Source: Arthrobacter alpinus (GTDB lineage Bacteria; Actinomycetota; Actinomycetes; Actinomycetales; Micrococcaceae). Taken from it: 64,000 nt of DNA. Below the pieces are notes generated by a model. That model worked only from the letters and a program-made list of their open reading frames with translations, ran no database searches and was not told where the DNA came from. The first letter of the stretch is position 1; each line of letters starts with the position of its first letter. A program made the translations under genes and the position numbers. Positions 27,166 through 35,957 of this stretch are shown here, piece by piece. Where the stretch lies: the NCBI RefSeq assembly GCF_001294625.1, contig NZ_CP012677.1, positions 3,844,001 through 3,908,000 on the forward strand. The letters are read 5' to 3'.

Positions 27166-27193
27166 GGCTCCACATGCTGGGCTCCACATGCTG
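27166..27193. repeat. Tandem 14-base duplication
   Basis: GGCTCCACATGCTG occurs twice in direct tandem, just downstream of the GntR stop codon. It looks like a simple slippage duplication in a non-coding gap. Confidence 0.8.
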
Positions 27194-27198
27194 GCGAA

Positions 27199-27951
27199 CT
27201 AATCCAGAAGTGCCTCCAGCCCGGCGGCGGCAGCCTCCGGTAACAGTGGGACGTAGCGGTCGTAGATTGCCTGACGGGCCCGCCGCCCCGCCTCCACACC
27301 CTGGCGGGAGGCGATGGCCTGGAAAATCTCGCGGTCTAGCGCGGCCGAGGCTGCCTCGGTGCGTTCGGTGGCCTCGGAATTCGTAAGCTGCTCGGTGATG
27401 AGCCCCACGATGGCCTCGGCGACTGCCCGGCCGCACATGGTCAGTAGCGCATTTCCACTAGCCTCCCAAACAGCAAGGTGGAAGTCGACGTCGGCCCGGG
27501 CGAAGGCTTCGGCGTCCTTGCCCACTGCCTGTTCCATACGTTCAATGGCCGACTCCATGCCAGCCAATTGCTCGTCGTTGTGCAGAGTCGCGGCCAATCG
27601 GCAGGCCGAAGATTCCAGAACGAGGCGGAACTGGACCAGCTCCGCCATGGACAATGAGTCCAAGCGAGCCATCGTGGTGAAGGATCGGGTCAGTGACTGG
27701 GGGGAAGGCTCAAGCACCTTTGGCCCGCCGCGCCCGCCCGGCTTGGATTCGATCAGCCCCATGGACTGGAGTACACGTAGCGCTTCGCGAACGGTGGGCC
27801 GGCTGACCGAGAATTGCACCATCAGTTCGCGCTCGGACGGCAGATGCTCTCCGGCGAGGATGGCCCCGGAGGTGATGGCCGTTTCAATCTGCTCCACGAT
27901 CCGCTCGTAAGTGAGCGTTGCAACAGCGGGCGTAAAGCTGACGATATTCAT
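27199..27951 (-). CDS. GntR-family regulator, FadR/FCD subfamily
   Basis: The 250-residue protein has an N-terminal winged helix (about 15-80; GEHLPSERELMVQFSVSRPT and LRVLQSMGLIESKPG) and a C-terminal all-helical FCD ligand domain (about 95-230) with the metal-binding-type pattern FARADVDFHLAVWEASGN. FCD regulators usually sense organic acids. It is divergent from an ABC importer and stands at the head of an island with an amidase and three dehydrogenases, which it likely represses until substrate appears. An 8-base palindrome TGACGTCA lies nine bases before its start. Confidence 0.92.
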   Translation of the reverse strand: MNIVSFTPAVATLTYERIVEQIETAITSGAILAGEHLPSERELMVQFSVSRPTVREALRVLQSMGLIESKPGGRGGPKVLEPSPQSLTRSFTTMARLDSLSMAELVQFRLVLESSACRLAATLHNDEQLAGMESAIERMEQAVGKDAEAFARADVDFHLAVWEASGNALLTMCGRAVAEAIVGLITEQLTNSEATERTEAASAALDREIFQAIASRQGVEAGRRARQAIYDRYVPLLPEAAAAGLEALLD

Positions 27952-28487
27952 CTGATGCCTGACGTCAAGGGATTACCTTCTTCTGCGAGCCACTGTACCT
28001 GGGGCCACTACCATTGCCAGCCTGTTGAGAACTGGTTCGACCAGCCAACCAATTAGTAATATACAACCAATGACCTCACACTGCCGATGCACCGGTGCCG
28101 CCCCCTTTTTGAGAGTCGGGCGGCCCCGCCACCGGTCAGGCATGCCATCAACCACTGTGTATCGAGAGCGGCGGAGCGCCTTTGGAGTGATGGCAGTTCC
28201 AGAATGAGCCTAGTCACACTGGGCCCCGGCCCGTCATCTTTGGCAATGCTGCGGATGGGAGACCATCAGGGGCGAGGCTCGGAAATCGTCGTTGTTCCGC
28301 GGGAATGAAGACCACAGCAGCGACGATGCACAGCCATGCACGCTGGCCGGCACTTCCTCGAGACGCGTCGTCAACATAATATAACTGGCCAGACCATTGT
28401 TATAGGTTGATATATGCATTCGAATGCTGTTGGATAAGTCACATTGCAGGATCGTCCGAACAACCGATTCCAACCGATGGAGTGCCC
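27952..28487. promoter_or_regulatory. Divergent control region between the GntR regulator and the ABC importer
   Basis: No credible gene is seen in these 536 bases. It is less GC-rich than its surroundings at both ends. It holds TGACGTCA (27960-27967) beside the GntR start, an AT-rich AGTAATATA (28055-28063) that recurs before the dehydrogenase gene at 37581, and an AT-rich stretch with AATATAAC near 28380 that could hold importer promoter elements. Short ORFs inside have no recognisable product. Confidence 0.45.
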
Positions 28488-30008
28488 ATGCTTCGCTCAA
28501 AGAGAACCAGCCTGTCAGTTGCCCTATTGCTGGCGTCTTCACTATCGCTTGGCGCATGTTCGGCCGGCTCCGCTCCTGGTGGCCAAGATGGCGGGGCCGA
28601 GAACTCTGCCATTACCGTCGCCCTCAGCGGGCCGCCGGTGAATCTTGACTTCACCACGACGGCGGGCTCGGCTATTCCGCAGGCGCTCATGGACAACGTC
28701 TACCAGGGCCTGCTTCGCATTGACCAAGAAGGAAAGATCCAGCCGCTGCTTGCCGATTCCTGGGAACTTAGCCCGGATCGAATGACCTACACCTTCAAGC
28801 TCCATCCAGGAGTCACCTTCTCCAACGGCGAGGCCTTCACAGCAGAGGACGTCAAGTTCAGTATCGACCGGGTGAAGTCCGACGCATGGAAATCCAGCGT
28901 GAAAGCGAAGATGAACGTCGTCCAGGAAGTCGTGGCCGTCAGTGACACCGAGGTCAAGGTGGTGCTCAAGCAGCCCAGCAATGCCTGGCTCTTTGACATG
29001 GGATCGCGCATCGGGGCCATGTTCGACCCGAAGGGAGTTGACGATCTGGCCAACACGCCCGTCGGCACCGGCCCATACACTGTCTCCTCATGGAAGCCGG
29101 GCGAATCCATGGAGATGAGTGCCCGCACCGACTACTGGGGCCAGGCCCCCAAGATCAAGAATGCGACCCTGCGATACTTTGCTGACGCCACGGCAACGAC
29201 CAACGCCCTGCAGTCCGGCGATGTTGACGTTGTCTACAACATGCAGGCGCCCGAACTGCTCTCCAGCTTCGAGGGCAAGCCCGAATACCAGGTCATCAAG
29301 GGCACCTCGACCGGCGAAATTATACTGTCCATGAACAATAGAGCCGCCCCTTTCAACGACGTCAGGGTGCGCCAGGCCGTCATGTATGCCATAGACCGCA
29401 AGGCCGTCATGGACACTGCCTGGAATGGCTTGGGCACACTCATTGGGGGTCCGGTCCCTCCAACCGACGCCTATTACGAGGATCTAAATGGCGTCTTTCC
29501 ATTCAACCCCGGCAAGGCCAAGGCGCTTTTGAAAGAGGCCGGGGTCGAGAACCTAGACATCACCTTCTCCGTGCCCACCAGGCCATATGCGACCGCCGTA
29601 TCTGAAATTGTTGTTTCCCAGCTCAAAGACGTGGGTATCAACGCCAAGATCGCCTCCACCGAATTCCCGGCCGTCTGGTTGGACAAAGTCTTCACAAAAC
29701 ACGACTACCAGATGTCAGTCATCCTGGCGGTCGAGTCGAGGGACGTACTAACCATCTTCAACGATCCGAACTATTACATCGGCTTCGACAACTCCACGAT
29801 CAAGGCAGAAGCCGCCGCGGCCGACATGGCTGATGAGTCCGGCTATGTTGCAGGGATGAAAAAAGTGGTTCGCAGCATCGTTGATGAGGCCGGCGCCAAC
29901 ACCCTCTTCTTGTTCCCCAACATCGTTGTGGCAAAAACTGGTGTCGCCGGCATCCCCGCCAACGCAGTGTCCGAGGGTCTTAATTTGAGCGCCATGAGCT
30001 GGAAGTAG
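28488..30008 (+). CDS. ABC transporter substrate-binding lipoprotein, oligopeptide/SBP_bac_5 family
   Basis: The 506-residue lipoprotein captures a ligand outside the membrane and hands it to the permeases encoded next. The signal peptide ends in the lipobox LGAC with Cys24 as lipidation site. The mature part has family landmarks: LMDNVYQGLLRID, a YTFKLHPGVTFSNGEAF block and TGPYTVSSW. SBP_bac_5 members bind peptides, nickel, glycosides, opines or other compounds. With an amidase downstream, an amide or short peptide derivative is plausible. The ATG at 28488 follows GATGGAG; an upstream extension of 27 codons is not coding-like. Confidence 0.93.
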   Translation: MLRSKRTSLSVALLLASSLSLGACSAGSAPGGQDGGAENSAITVALSGPPVNLDFTTTAGSAIPQALMDNVYQGLLRIDQEGKIQPLLADSWELSPDRMTYTFKLHPGVTFSNGEAFTAEDVKFSIDRVKSDAWKSSVKAKMNVVQEVVAVSDTEVKVVLKQPSNAWLFDMGSRIGAMFDPKGVDDLANTPVGTGPYTVSSWKPGESMEMSARTDYWGQAPKIKNATLRYFADATATTNALQSGDVDVVYNMQAPELLSSFEGKPEYQVIKGTSTGEIILSMNNRAAPFNDVRVRQAVMYAIDRKAVMDTAWNGLGTLIGGPVPPTDAYYEDLNGVFPFNPGKAKALLKEAGVENLDITFSVPTRPYATAVSEIVVSQLKDVGINAKIASTEFPAVWLDKVFTKHDYQMSVILAVESRDVLTIFNDPNYYIGFDNSTIKAEAAAADMADESGYVAGMKKVVRSIVDEAGANTLFLFPNIVVAKTGVAGIPANAVSEGLNLSAMSWK

Positions 30009-30103
30009 GGGCCTGCGGATCATCCAGAGACGGGCTGCGGGCCAACTTGCCAGGCATGGGCGGGAAGGGCTGGGAGAATGAACCGACCGTTAGGAGGTCA
30101 AAG

Positions 30104-31051
30104 ATGGTGATGCGAATATTGACCAACCTAGCCAGGTTCGCGGCCAGCTTCATGGCTGCCACCGTGCTGGTGTTCTTGTTCATGCGAGCGATCCCCGGGG
30201 ACCCGGCACAGATTGCCCTTGGTGTGAACGCGACCCCCGAGCTCATCGCCAAGACCCGTGCCGAATTCGGTACGGATCAGCCCCTTCTCACCCAGTACTT
30301 GGACTGGGTGCGCGGGCTACCCTTCGGCGACTTCGGCACCTCCTACGTCACGCACCGCGACATCAGCCCCCTGGTGGCCGACCGGGTGCAGGTCTCGCTG
30401 ATCCTGGTGGTACTGGCAATGCTGGCGGCCTTGATCATTGCCATCCCGCTCGGCACGCTGGCTGCGGTCCGCCACCGCAAGGCCTCCGGCGCCATCATTA
30501 GCGCCGTAAGCCAGCTGGGCATCGCCATCCCGGGGTTCCTGGCCGGAATCCTCCTCGTTCTGGTCTTCGCGCTCGGGCTGGGATGGTTCCCGGCCAACGG
30601 CTGGACCCCGCCGGGGCAGGACTTTGGCCAGTTCCTGTCAAGGGTGACTCTGCCGGTGCTTGCCCTTGCCGCCGTCCAAGGTGCCATCCTTACCCGGTAC
30701 GTTCGGTCAGCCGTGCTGGAAGTGATGAGTGAGGACTATTTGCGCACCGCGCGTGCCAAGGGGTTGTCCCCGCTCGCGGCCCTACTTAAACATGGACTGC
30801 GCAACGCCGCGATCCCGGTCCTGACCGTCACCTCCGTTCAGCTGGCGGCATTGATCATCGGGGCGGTCGTGATCGAACGGGTCTTCGTCATTCCCGGGCT
30901 CGGATCGATGTTGCTGGATGCTGTCGGGAACCGCGACATGCTCACCGTCCAGTCAGTGGTGATGGTGCTGGTCGGCATCACCTTGGTCATCAACTTGTTC
31001 GTGGACGTGTTCTACTCCGTCCTGGATCCGCGCATTCGGAAATCGGCTTAG
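30104..31051 (+). CDS. ABC transporter permease, DppB/OppB type
   Basis: The 315-residue membrane protein is the first of two permeases. It has an N-terminal helix, the AIPGDPAQIALG loop that follows it, and the cytosolic EAA motif (MSEDYLRTARAKGLSPLAALLKHGLRNA, shortened here to its start and key RAKG) that contacts the ATPase. The start at 30104 follows AGGAGG; an in-frame extension to 30047 is rejected. It is 95 bases after the binding protein gene and 10 before the second permease. Confidence 0.93.
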   Translation: MVMRILTNLARFAASFMAATVLVFLFMRAIPGDPAQIALGVNATPELIAKTRAEFGTDQPLLTQYLDWVRGLPFGDFGTSYVTHRDISPLVADRVQVSLILVVLAMLAALIIAIPLGTLAAVRHRKASGAIISAVSQLGIAIPGFLAGILLVLVFALGLGWFPANGWTPPGQDFGQFLSRVTLPVLALAAVQGAILTRYVRSAVLEVMSEDYLRTARAKGLSPLAALLKHGLRNAAIPVLTVTSVQLAALIIGAVVIERVFVIPGLGSMLLDAVGNRDMLTVQSVVMVLVGITLVINLFVDVFYSVLDPRIRKSA

Positions 31052-31061
31052 GGGAACGTCC

Positions 31062-31922
31062 ATGGCAACCAAGATTTTGGCAGGCAAAGCAGCCAGGACC
31101 AGGCGCCCCTGGCGCGGGTCCATGCGCGTCGGGGCAGTGCTGGTGGGCGTTGTGGTCCTCGCCGCCCTAGTGTCCTACTTCTGGACCCCGTTCGATCCTA
31201 CCCAGGCCTACCCAGTCGATCGCCTGCAGGGCCCGAGCCTCACCCACCTCATGGGCACCGACCGCTACGGCCGCGACGTGTTTTCCGGCATCCTCTACGG
31301 TGCCCGGATCACGCTTCTGGTCGGCGTGGTCGCCGTCGGCATTGCGCTGCTGGTGGGCACGCCGCTGGGCATTCTGGCCGGGATGAAACGCGGGGCAACC
31401 GAGGAAGTTAGCATGCGGTTCGCCGACATCCTGCTGGCCTTCCCTGCCCTGTTGCTGGCCATCATGTTCTCGGCGGTCTTCGGCGCCAGCACGGTGACCG
31501 CGATGATCGCCATCGGCATAGGATCAATCCCCGGGTTCGCCCGCGTCGCCCGTTCGGGCACGCTGCAAGTGATGAGCACCGAATACGTGCAGGCAGCCAA
31601 GGCGTCAAGCCAGCCGGCAATCCGGATCGCCCGGCGACACGTGCTCCCAAACATTGTGGGCATGGTGGTGGTCCAATGCTCGGTGACCTTTGCCCTGGCT
31701 GTGCTGGCCGAGGCCGCCCTGTCCTTCCTTGGTCTAGGTACCCCGCCGCCGATCCCAAGTTGGGGCCGGATGCTGCAGGAAGCCCAGCAGTATTTGGGTA
31801 CATTCCCGCTGCTGGCCATCTGGCCGGGCATAGCGATTGCCATCGCCGTCATGGGCTTCAACATGCTCGGTGACGGCCTTCGTGACCGCTTTGACCCCAA
31901 ACTAAACGGAGACCGCCCATGA
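31062..31922 (+). CDS. ABC transporter permease, DppC/OppC type
   Basis: This 286-residue partner permease has a first transmembrane helix after a basic start, the family phrase GTDRYGRDVFSGILYGARI following it, and the EAA-like loop around YVQAAKASSQPAIRIARRH. Its last codons overlap the ATPase start by four bases (ATGA), indicating coupled translation and fixed stoichiometry of the complex. Substrate specificity resides mainly in the binding protein. Confidence 0.93.
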   Translation: MATKILAGKAARTRRPWRGSMRVGAVLVGVVVLAALVSYFWTPFDPTQAYPVDRLQGPSLTHLMGTDRYGRDVFSGILYGARITLLVGVVAVGIALLVGTPLGILAGMKRGATEEVSMRFADILLAFPALLLAIMFSAVFGASTVTAMIAIGIGSIPGFARVARSGTLQVMSTEYVQAAKASSQPAIRIARRHVLPNIVGMVVVQCSVTFALAVLAEAALSFLGLGTPPPIPSWGRMLQEAQQYLGTFPLLAIWPGIAIAIAVMGFNMLGDGLRDRFDPKLNGDRP

Positions 31923-33697
31923 GCGAGCTGACTGCCAACTTGCTCACCGTCCGGGATCTGAACGTAAAATTCGGCGCGTTCACGTTGGTGCATAATGTTT
32001 CGTTTGCAATGGCCCGCGGCGAGCGGATCGGACTGATCGGTGAATCAGGCTCCGGCAAATCACTGACAACCACCGCCCTGATGGGCCTGCTGCCGGAGGG
32101 GCTGTCTGCCTCCGGTTCCGTGCATCTTGACGGCCATCGCGAGAACTTCATTGGAGCCCCCGACGCCGCCATGCGCAAGATCCGCGGACGGGACATGACC
32201 ATGGTGTTCCAAGAACCGCTCACGGCGCTTAACCCGCTCATGCGGGTGGGTGCCCAGGTGGCAGAAATCATGAGCGTGCACAAGACCGCGGCGTCCCGTC
32301 GTGAAGCGGGCGCCAAGGCGATCGCCATGCTCGCCTCGGTGAAGTTGCCGGATCCGGCCGAGGCCGCACGCGCCTATCCGCACCAGCTCTCCGGAGGCCA
32401 GCGACAACGCGTCATGCTGGCTATGGCACTGGCCAACGACCCAGCGCTGCTGCTGTGTGATGAGCCGACAACGGCCCTGGATGTGACGGTGCAGCGACAG
32501 GTGTTGGACCTTGTGCTCGAATCCGTGACGGAACGCGGCACCGGTCTGCTGTTCATCACCCACGATCTGGCGGTTGTCGCCAACATGTGCACCCGGGTCC
32601 TGGTCATGAACAATGGCACAGTTGTGGAAGAAGGACGCACCGAGGACATCTTCTCCCGTCCCCAGCACGCCTACACCCGCGGGCTGCTGGCCGCCAGCGA
32701 CATGGAGGCCACGGACAATGACGGCCGCCTGTTCACGGTGACCTCCGCGGTGGGCTATGAGCCGTTGACGCCGGCGGCACTTGCCGCCCGCGCCGTCGCC
32801 AAGGAGAGTGCGGCTGCCCGGGCAGGCGCGCGGCTGCCCGTCGCGGACGCAGGGACGGAGCTCCAAGCCCCGGTCATTGCCGTGACGGGTCTGACCCGCA
32901 CCTACCTTCGAGACCGGGCCACACTCTTCGCCAAGGCGCCCGAGGTCCATGCGCTCAAGGATGTCACCTTTGTGGTGCGCCCGGGAGAACGCCTTGGGGT
33001 GGTTGGCGAATCGGGTTCCGGTAAATCCACGTTGCTGCGCATACTGGCCGGTCTGGACCGGCCGTCGTCAGGTTCGGCCGTTGTCGCCGGCAACGAGGTC
33101 GCCGGCGCCACCGAACGCAGCCTGGTACAGCTGCGCCAGCAACTGCAGATTGTCTTTCAGGACCCGATGGGGTCCCTCAACCCGCGCATGCGGGTGCTGG
33201 AGATCATCACCGAACCCTTGCTGGTGCCCGGGCGCACCGAGACCGCCACGCAGCGCCGTGCCATGGCCGTGGCGATGCTGGACGCCGTGGGGTTGGGCCC
33301 GGAAACCCTGGACCGCTACCCGCACCAGTTCTCCGGGGGCCAGCGACAACGCATCTCGATCGCCCGGGCTCTTATCTGCCGGCCCCGTGTTCTGGTTGCC
33401 GACGAGCCGGTCTCCGCCCTGGATGTTTCGGTCCGGGCCCAGGTCCTGAACCTACTGGCGGACCTGGTGGATGAGTACCAGCTGACACTGGTGTTCGTCT
33501 CCCACGACTTGGCTGTGGTGCGTCACCTTTGCGACAAGGTGGTGGTCATGCGTGACGGGGAAATCGTCGAGGCAGGCGACACCGAGAGTATCTACCAGAA
33601 TCCGCAACACCCTTATACCCAGAAGCTCGTGGCCAGTTCCATGAACTTGCGCGCCGAAGTGCTGGGCAAGGAACTTCTCGCTTCCCAGAGTGAATAA
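31919..33697 (+). CDS. ABC transporter ATP-binding protein with two fused nucleotide-binding domains
   Basis: One 592-residue chain carries both ATPase domains of the importer, equivalent to DppD plus DppF. Domain 1 has Walker A GESGSGKSLTT, signature LSGGQRQRVML and Walker B LLLCDEPTTALD. Domain 2 has Walker A GESGSGKSTLL, signature FSGGQRQRISI and VLVADEPVSALD. Both are followed by the oligopeptide-ABC C-terminal tails (QHAYTRGLL and QHPYTQKLV). All motifs look functional. GsiA-like fused proteins are common in actinobacteria. It completes a full importer with the three preceding genes. Confidence 0.95.
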   Translation: MSELTANLLTVRDLNVKFGAFTLVHNVSFAMARGERIGLIGESGSGKSLTTTALMGLLPEGLSASGSVHLDGHRENFIGAPDAAMRKIRGRDMTMVFQEPLTALNPLMRVGAQVAEIMSVHKTAASRREAGAKAIAMLASVKLPDPAEAARAYPHQLSGGQRQRVMLAMALANDPALLLCDEPTTALDVTVQRQVLDLVLESVTERGTGLLFITHDLAVVANMCTRVLVMNNGTVVEEGRTEDIFSRPQHAYTRGLLAASDMEATDNDGRLFTVTSAVGYEPLTPAALAARAVAKESAAARAGARLPVADAGTELQAPVIAVTGLTRTYLRDRATLFAKAPEVHALKDVTFVVRPGERLGVVGESGSGKSTLLRILAGLDRPSSGSAVVAGNEVAGATERSLVQLRQQLQIVFQDPMGSLNPRMRVLEIITEPLLVPGRTETATQRRAMAVAMLDAVGLGPETLDRYPHQFSGGQRQRISIARALICRPRVLVADEPVSALDVSVRAQVLNLLADLVDEYQLTLVFVSHDLAVVRHLCDKVVVMRDGEIVEAGDTESIYQNPQHPYTQKLVASSMNLRAEVLGKELLASQSE

Positions 33698-33730
33698 GAT
33701 GCGCCCCGCGGCGCAAGATGAGGACCGTCC

Positions 33731-35122
33731 ATGAGCCAGGACCTGTACGAACTTTCCGCCACAGAATTGTCTGCCTCGTACGCCGCCGGGCTGGACCCGC
33801 GCGAGGTTGCCGAGTCTGTGCTGGCCCGTATCGCGGACCGCGAGCCGGTACTGAACGCCTTTTATGTCCATGAGCCGGAGCAGGTTCGCCGTGATGCCGA
33901 GGCCTCGGCAAAGCGTTGGGCATCTGGAACGCAGCTTTCGGCGTTCGACGGAGTCCCTGCCACTGTGAAGGAAAACATCCCCCGCTCCGGAATTCCTGTC
34001 CCCTCCGGCACCGCGCTGGCGAACCCGCCGGTGTCAGCCGAGAACGCGCCGGTCACTGACCGGCTGCTGGAGGCTGGGCTCGTCCTGCTTGGATCCACCA
34101 CCATGCCCGACTGGGGCATGCTTTCCTCGGGGGTGTCTTCCCGGCACGGGATCACCCGCAACGCCTTGGACCCGTCTCTGACCACGGGAGGCTCCAGCGC
34201 TGGTGCAGGCGCAGCGGCTGCCGCCGGATATGGCCCCCTCCATGTTGGCACCGACATTGGCGGCTCTATACGGCTCCCTGGCACGTGGGCCGGGCTGGTC
34301 ACGTTGAAGCCTAGCGCCGGGCTGGTGCCCTTGCATGCACCCTATATGGGCCGGGCCGCCGGGCCGCTGACTCGCACGGCCGCTGACGCTGCCGCCCTCA
34401 TGAGCGTGATTGCCCGCCCTGATATCCGCGACTATTCCACCCGCCCTTACCCGAGCATGGACTGGTTCAAGGGTCCAGCCAACCCGGCGGGGCTGCGCGT
34501 TGGATTGCAACTCGACGCCGGATCGGGCGCCGAGGTCGACCCCCAGATTGCGGCTGCGGTGCAGCGGGCAGCGGATCTCTTCGCGGCGGCTGGCGCTCAC
34601 ATCGTCGAACTGCGGCCGTTCATGAGCCAAGCTCAACTGGCCGGGATTGACGCTTTTTGGCGTACCCGATCCTGGGCGGATTACAGTGCGTTGGAGCCGG
34701 AACAGCGCGAGAACGTGCTGCCCTATATTGCCCGCTGGTGCGCCGGCGGCAAGGACTACGACGGCGTCGCCACCATGGTGCACTATAACCGGTTCGCGCA
34801 GGTGCAGCAGGAGACCATAGCGGCCACCCGGGACTATGACCTGGTGCTTTCACCGGTGGCGCCCATGGCGGCGTTTCCGGCCGAACAGCCCATGCCCGTG
34901 GACGATCCGGACTTGCCCATGGCACACATATCCTTCACCATGCCGTACAACATGTCGGGCCAGCCCGCGGCGACAGTCAACTGCGGCTTCATGCTGGACG
35001 GGCGGACCATCGGGCTGCAACTGGCCGGCCCCGTTGGCGCCGATGACAAGGTCCTGGCTGCGGCGGTTTGGTTTGAATCGGTGCGCGGGGACGCGGCCCT
35101 TGATTGGGCCCGCGTCCTCTAA
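33731..35122 (+). CDS. Amidase signature enzyme
   Basis: The 463-residue amidase hydrolyses a carboxamide to the acid and an amine or ammonia. The Ser-cisSer-Lys triad is complete: Lys80 in ATVKEN, cis-Ser155 in TTGGSSAG and nucleophile Ser179 in DIGGSI. The end of the protein has the family-typical NMSGQPAATVNCG turn. It follows the ATPase gene by 33 bases and is probably in the importer operon, which suggests that the imported compound is its substrate. GatA is unlikely because no gatB or gatC is nearby. The specific amide is unknown. Confidence 0.92.
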   Translation: MSQDLYELSATELSASYAAGLDPREVAESVLARIADREPVLNAFYVHEPEQVRRDAEASAKRWASGTQLSAFDGVPATVKENIPRSGIPVPSGTALANPPVSAENAPVTDRLLEAGLVLLGSTTMPDWGMLSSGVSSRHGITRNALDPSLTTGGSSAGAGAAAAAGYGPLHVGTDIGGSIRLPGTWAGLVTLKPSAGLVPLHAPYMGRAAGPLTRTAADAAALMSVIARPDIRDYSTRPYPSMDWFKGPANPAGLRVGLQLDAGSGAEVDPQIAAAVQRAADLFAAAGAHIVELRPFMSQAQLAGIDAFWRTRSWADYSALEPEQRENVLPYIARWCAGGKDYDGVATMVHYNRFAQVQQETIAATRDYDLVLSPVAPMAAFPAEQPMPVDDPDLPMAHISFTMPYNMSGQPAATVNCGFMLDGRTIGLQLAGPVGADDKVLAAAVWFESVRGDAALDWARVL

Positions 35123-35137
35123 ACAGGGGCCGGAGGG

Positions 35138-35920
35138 TCAGGCCGGCGGCGTGAATCTACCGTCGATGGCGGTCCAACCGCCGTCGACGGTCAGCACCGA
35201 TCCGGTCACGAAACTGGCGGCATCCGATGCCAGGAAGACGACGGCGCCTGCCAGTTCTTGAGGTCGCGACCAACGGCCGAGCGCGCTCTTGTTCGCATAG
35301 GCGTCGTACCATTGCGGATTTGCCTTAATTTGGGATGTCAGAGGTGTCTCCACCACGCCTGGGGCGATGGCATTCACCCGCACCCCTTGCGGGCCGAACT
35401 CGGCGGCCGCGGTGCGGATCAGCTGCACCAGCCCGGCCTTTGTGGCCGCGTATGCGCCTTGGCCGGGCTCCACCACGGTGGCCCGGATCGATGCGAAGCC
35501 GGTTATCGTTCCACCGCCGCGGGCCGCCATCTGGGGTCCGAAGGCGCGGATCAACCCAAATGATGCCCTCAGGTTCAGGTTCACGACCCGGTCGAATTCC
35601 TCCATGGTGTAATCGGCGATCCGCTTGCGAACATTGGTGGCGGCAGTGAAAACCAGTGAATCCAGATCGGGATGGGTGCCTGCCACGGCGTCCACGGCGT
35701 CGATGTCGGTGACGTCAAGTTCAAGGGCGGTGGCGGTGCCCCCGGCCAGAGCCGCAGTTTCTTGCGCGGCCTGGAGGTTGCGGTCGGCGCAGATGACATC
35801 GGCGCCTTGGGCTGCCAGGGCCAGGACGGATTCGCGGCCAATTCCGCTGCCGGCCCCGATCACCATGGCACGGCGTCCGTCCAGTCGGAAAAGCTGGGTG
35901 TAGTCGATGGGTGAATTCAT
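35138..35920 (-). CDS. SDR-family oxidoreductase
   Basis: This 260-residue classical short-chain dehydrogenase has the cofactor motif GAGSGIGRES, Asp at the end of beta-2 (ICADRN) suggesting NAD preference, catalytic Ser in GFASIRA, and the YAATK pair. The C-terminus ends with FVTGSVLTVDGGW, normal for the family. It lies 37 bases after the aldehyde dehydrogenase gene on the same strand and is convergent with the amidase. A likely role is oxidation of an alcohol made from the amide to an aldehyde or ketone. Confidence 0.92.
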   Translation of the reverse strand: MNSPIDYTQLFRLDGRRAMVIGAGSGIGRESVLALAAQGADVICADRNLQAAQETAALAGGTATALELDVTDIDAVDAVAGTHPDLDSLVFTAATNVRKRIADYTMEEFDRVVNLNLRASFGLIRAFGPQMAARGGGTITGFASIRATVVEPGQGAYAATKAGLVQLIRTAAAEFGPQGVRVNAIAPGVVETPLTSQIKANPQWYDAYANKSALGRWSRPQELAGAVVFLASDAASFVTGSVLTVDGGWTAIDGRFTPPA

Positions 35921-35957
35921 GGTTGTTTCCTTGCGTCGATGCGGAGGGGTCGGGGCC

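Noticed and set aside
28025..28330. Short ORFs in the GntR/importer control region as possible transposase remnants
   Set aside because: No transposase motif or terminal inverted repeats could be found.
30047..30103. Upstream start for the first ABC permease
   Set aside because: AGGAGG sits right before 30104 and the upstream residues are not membrane-protein-like.
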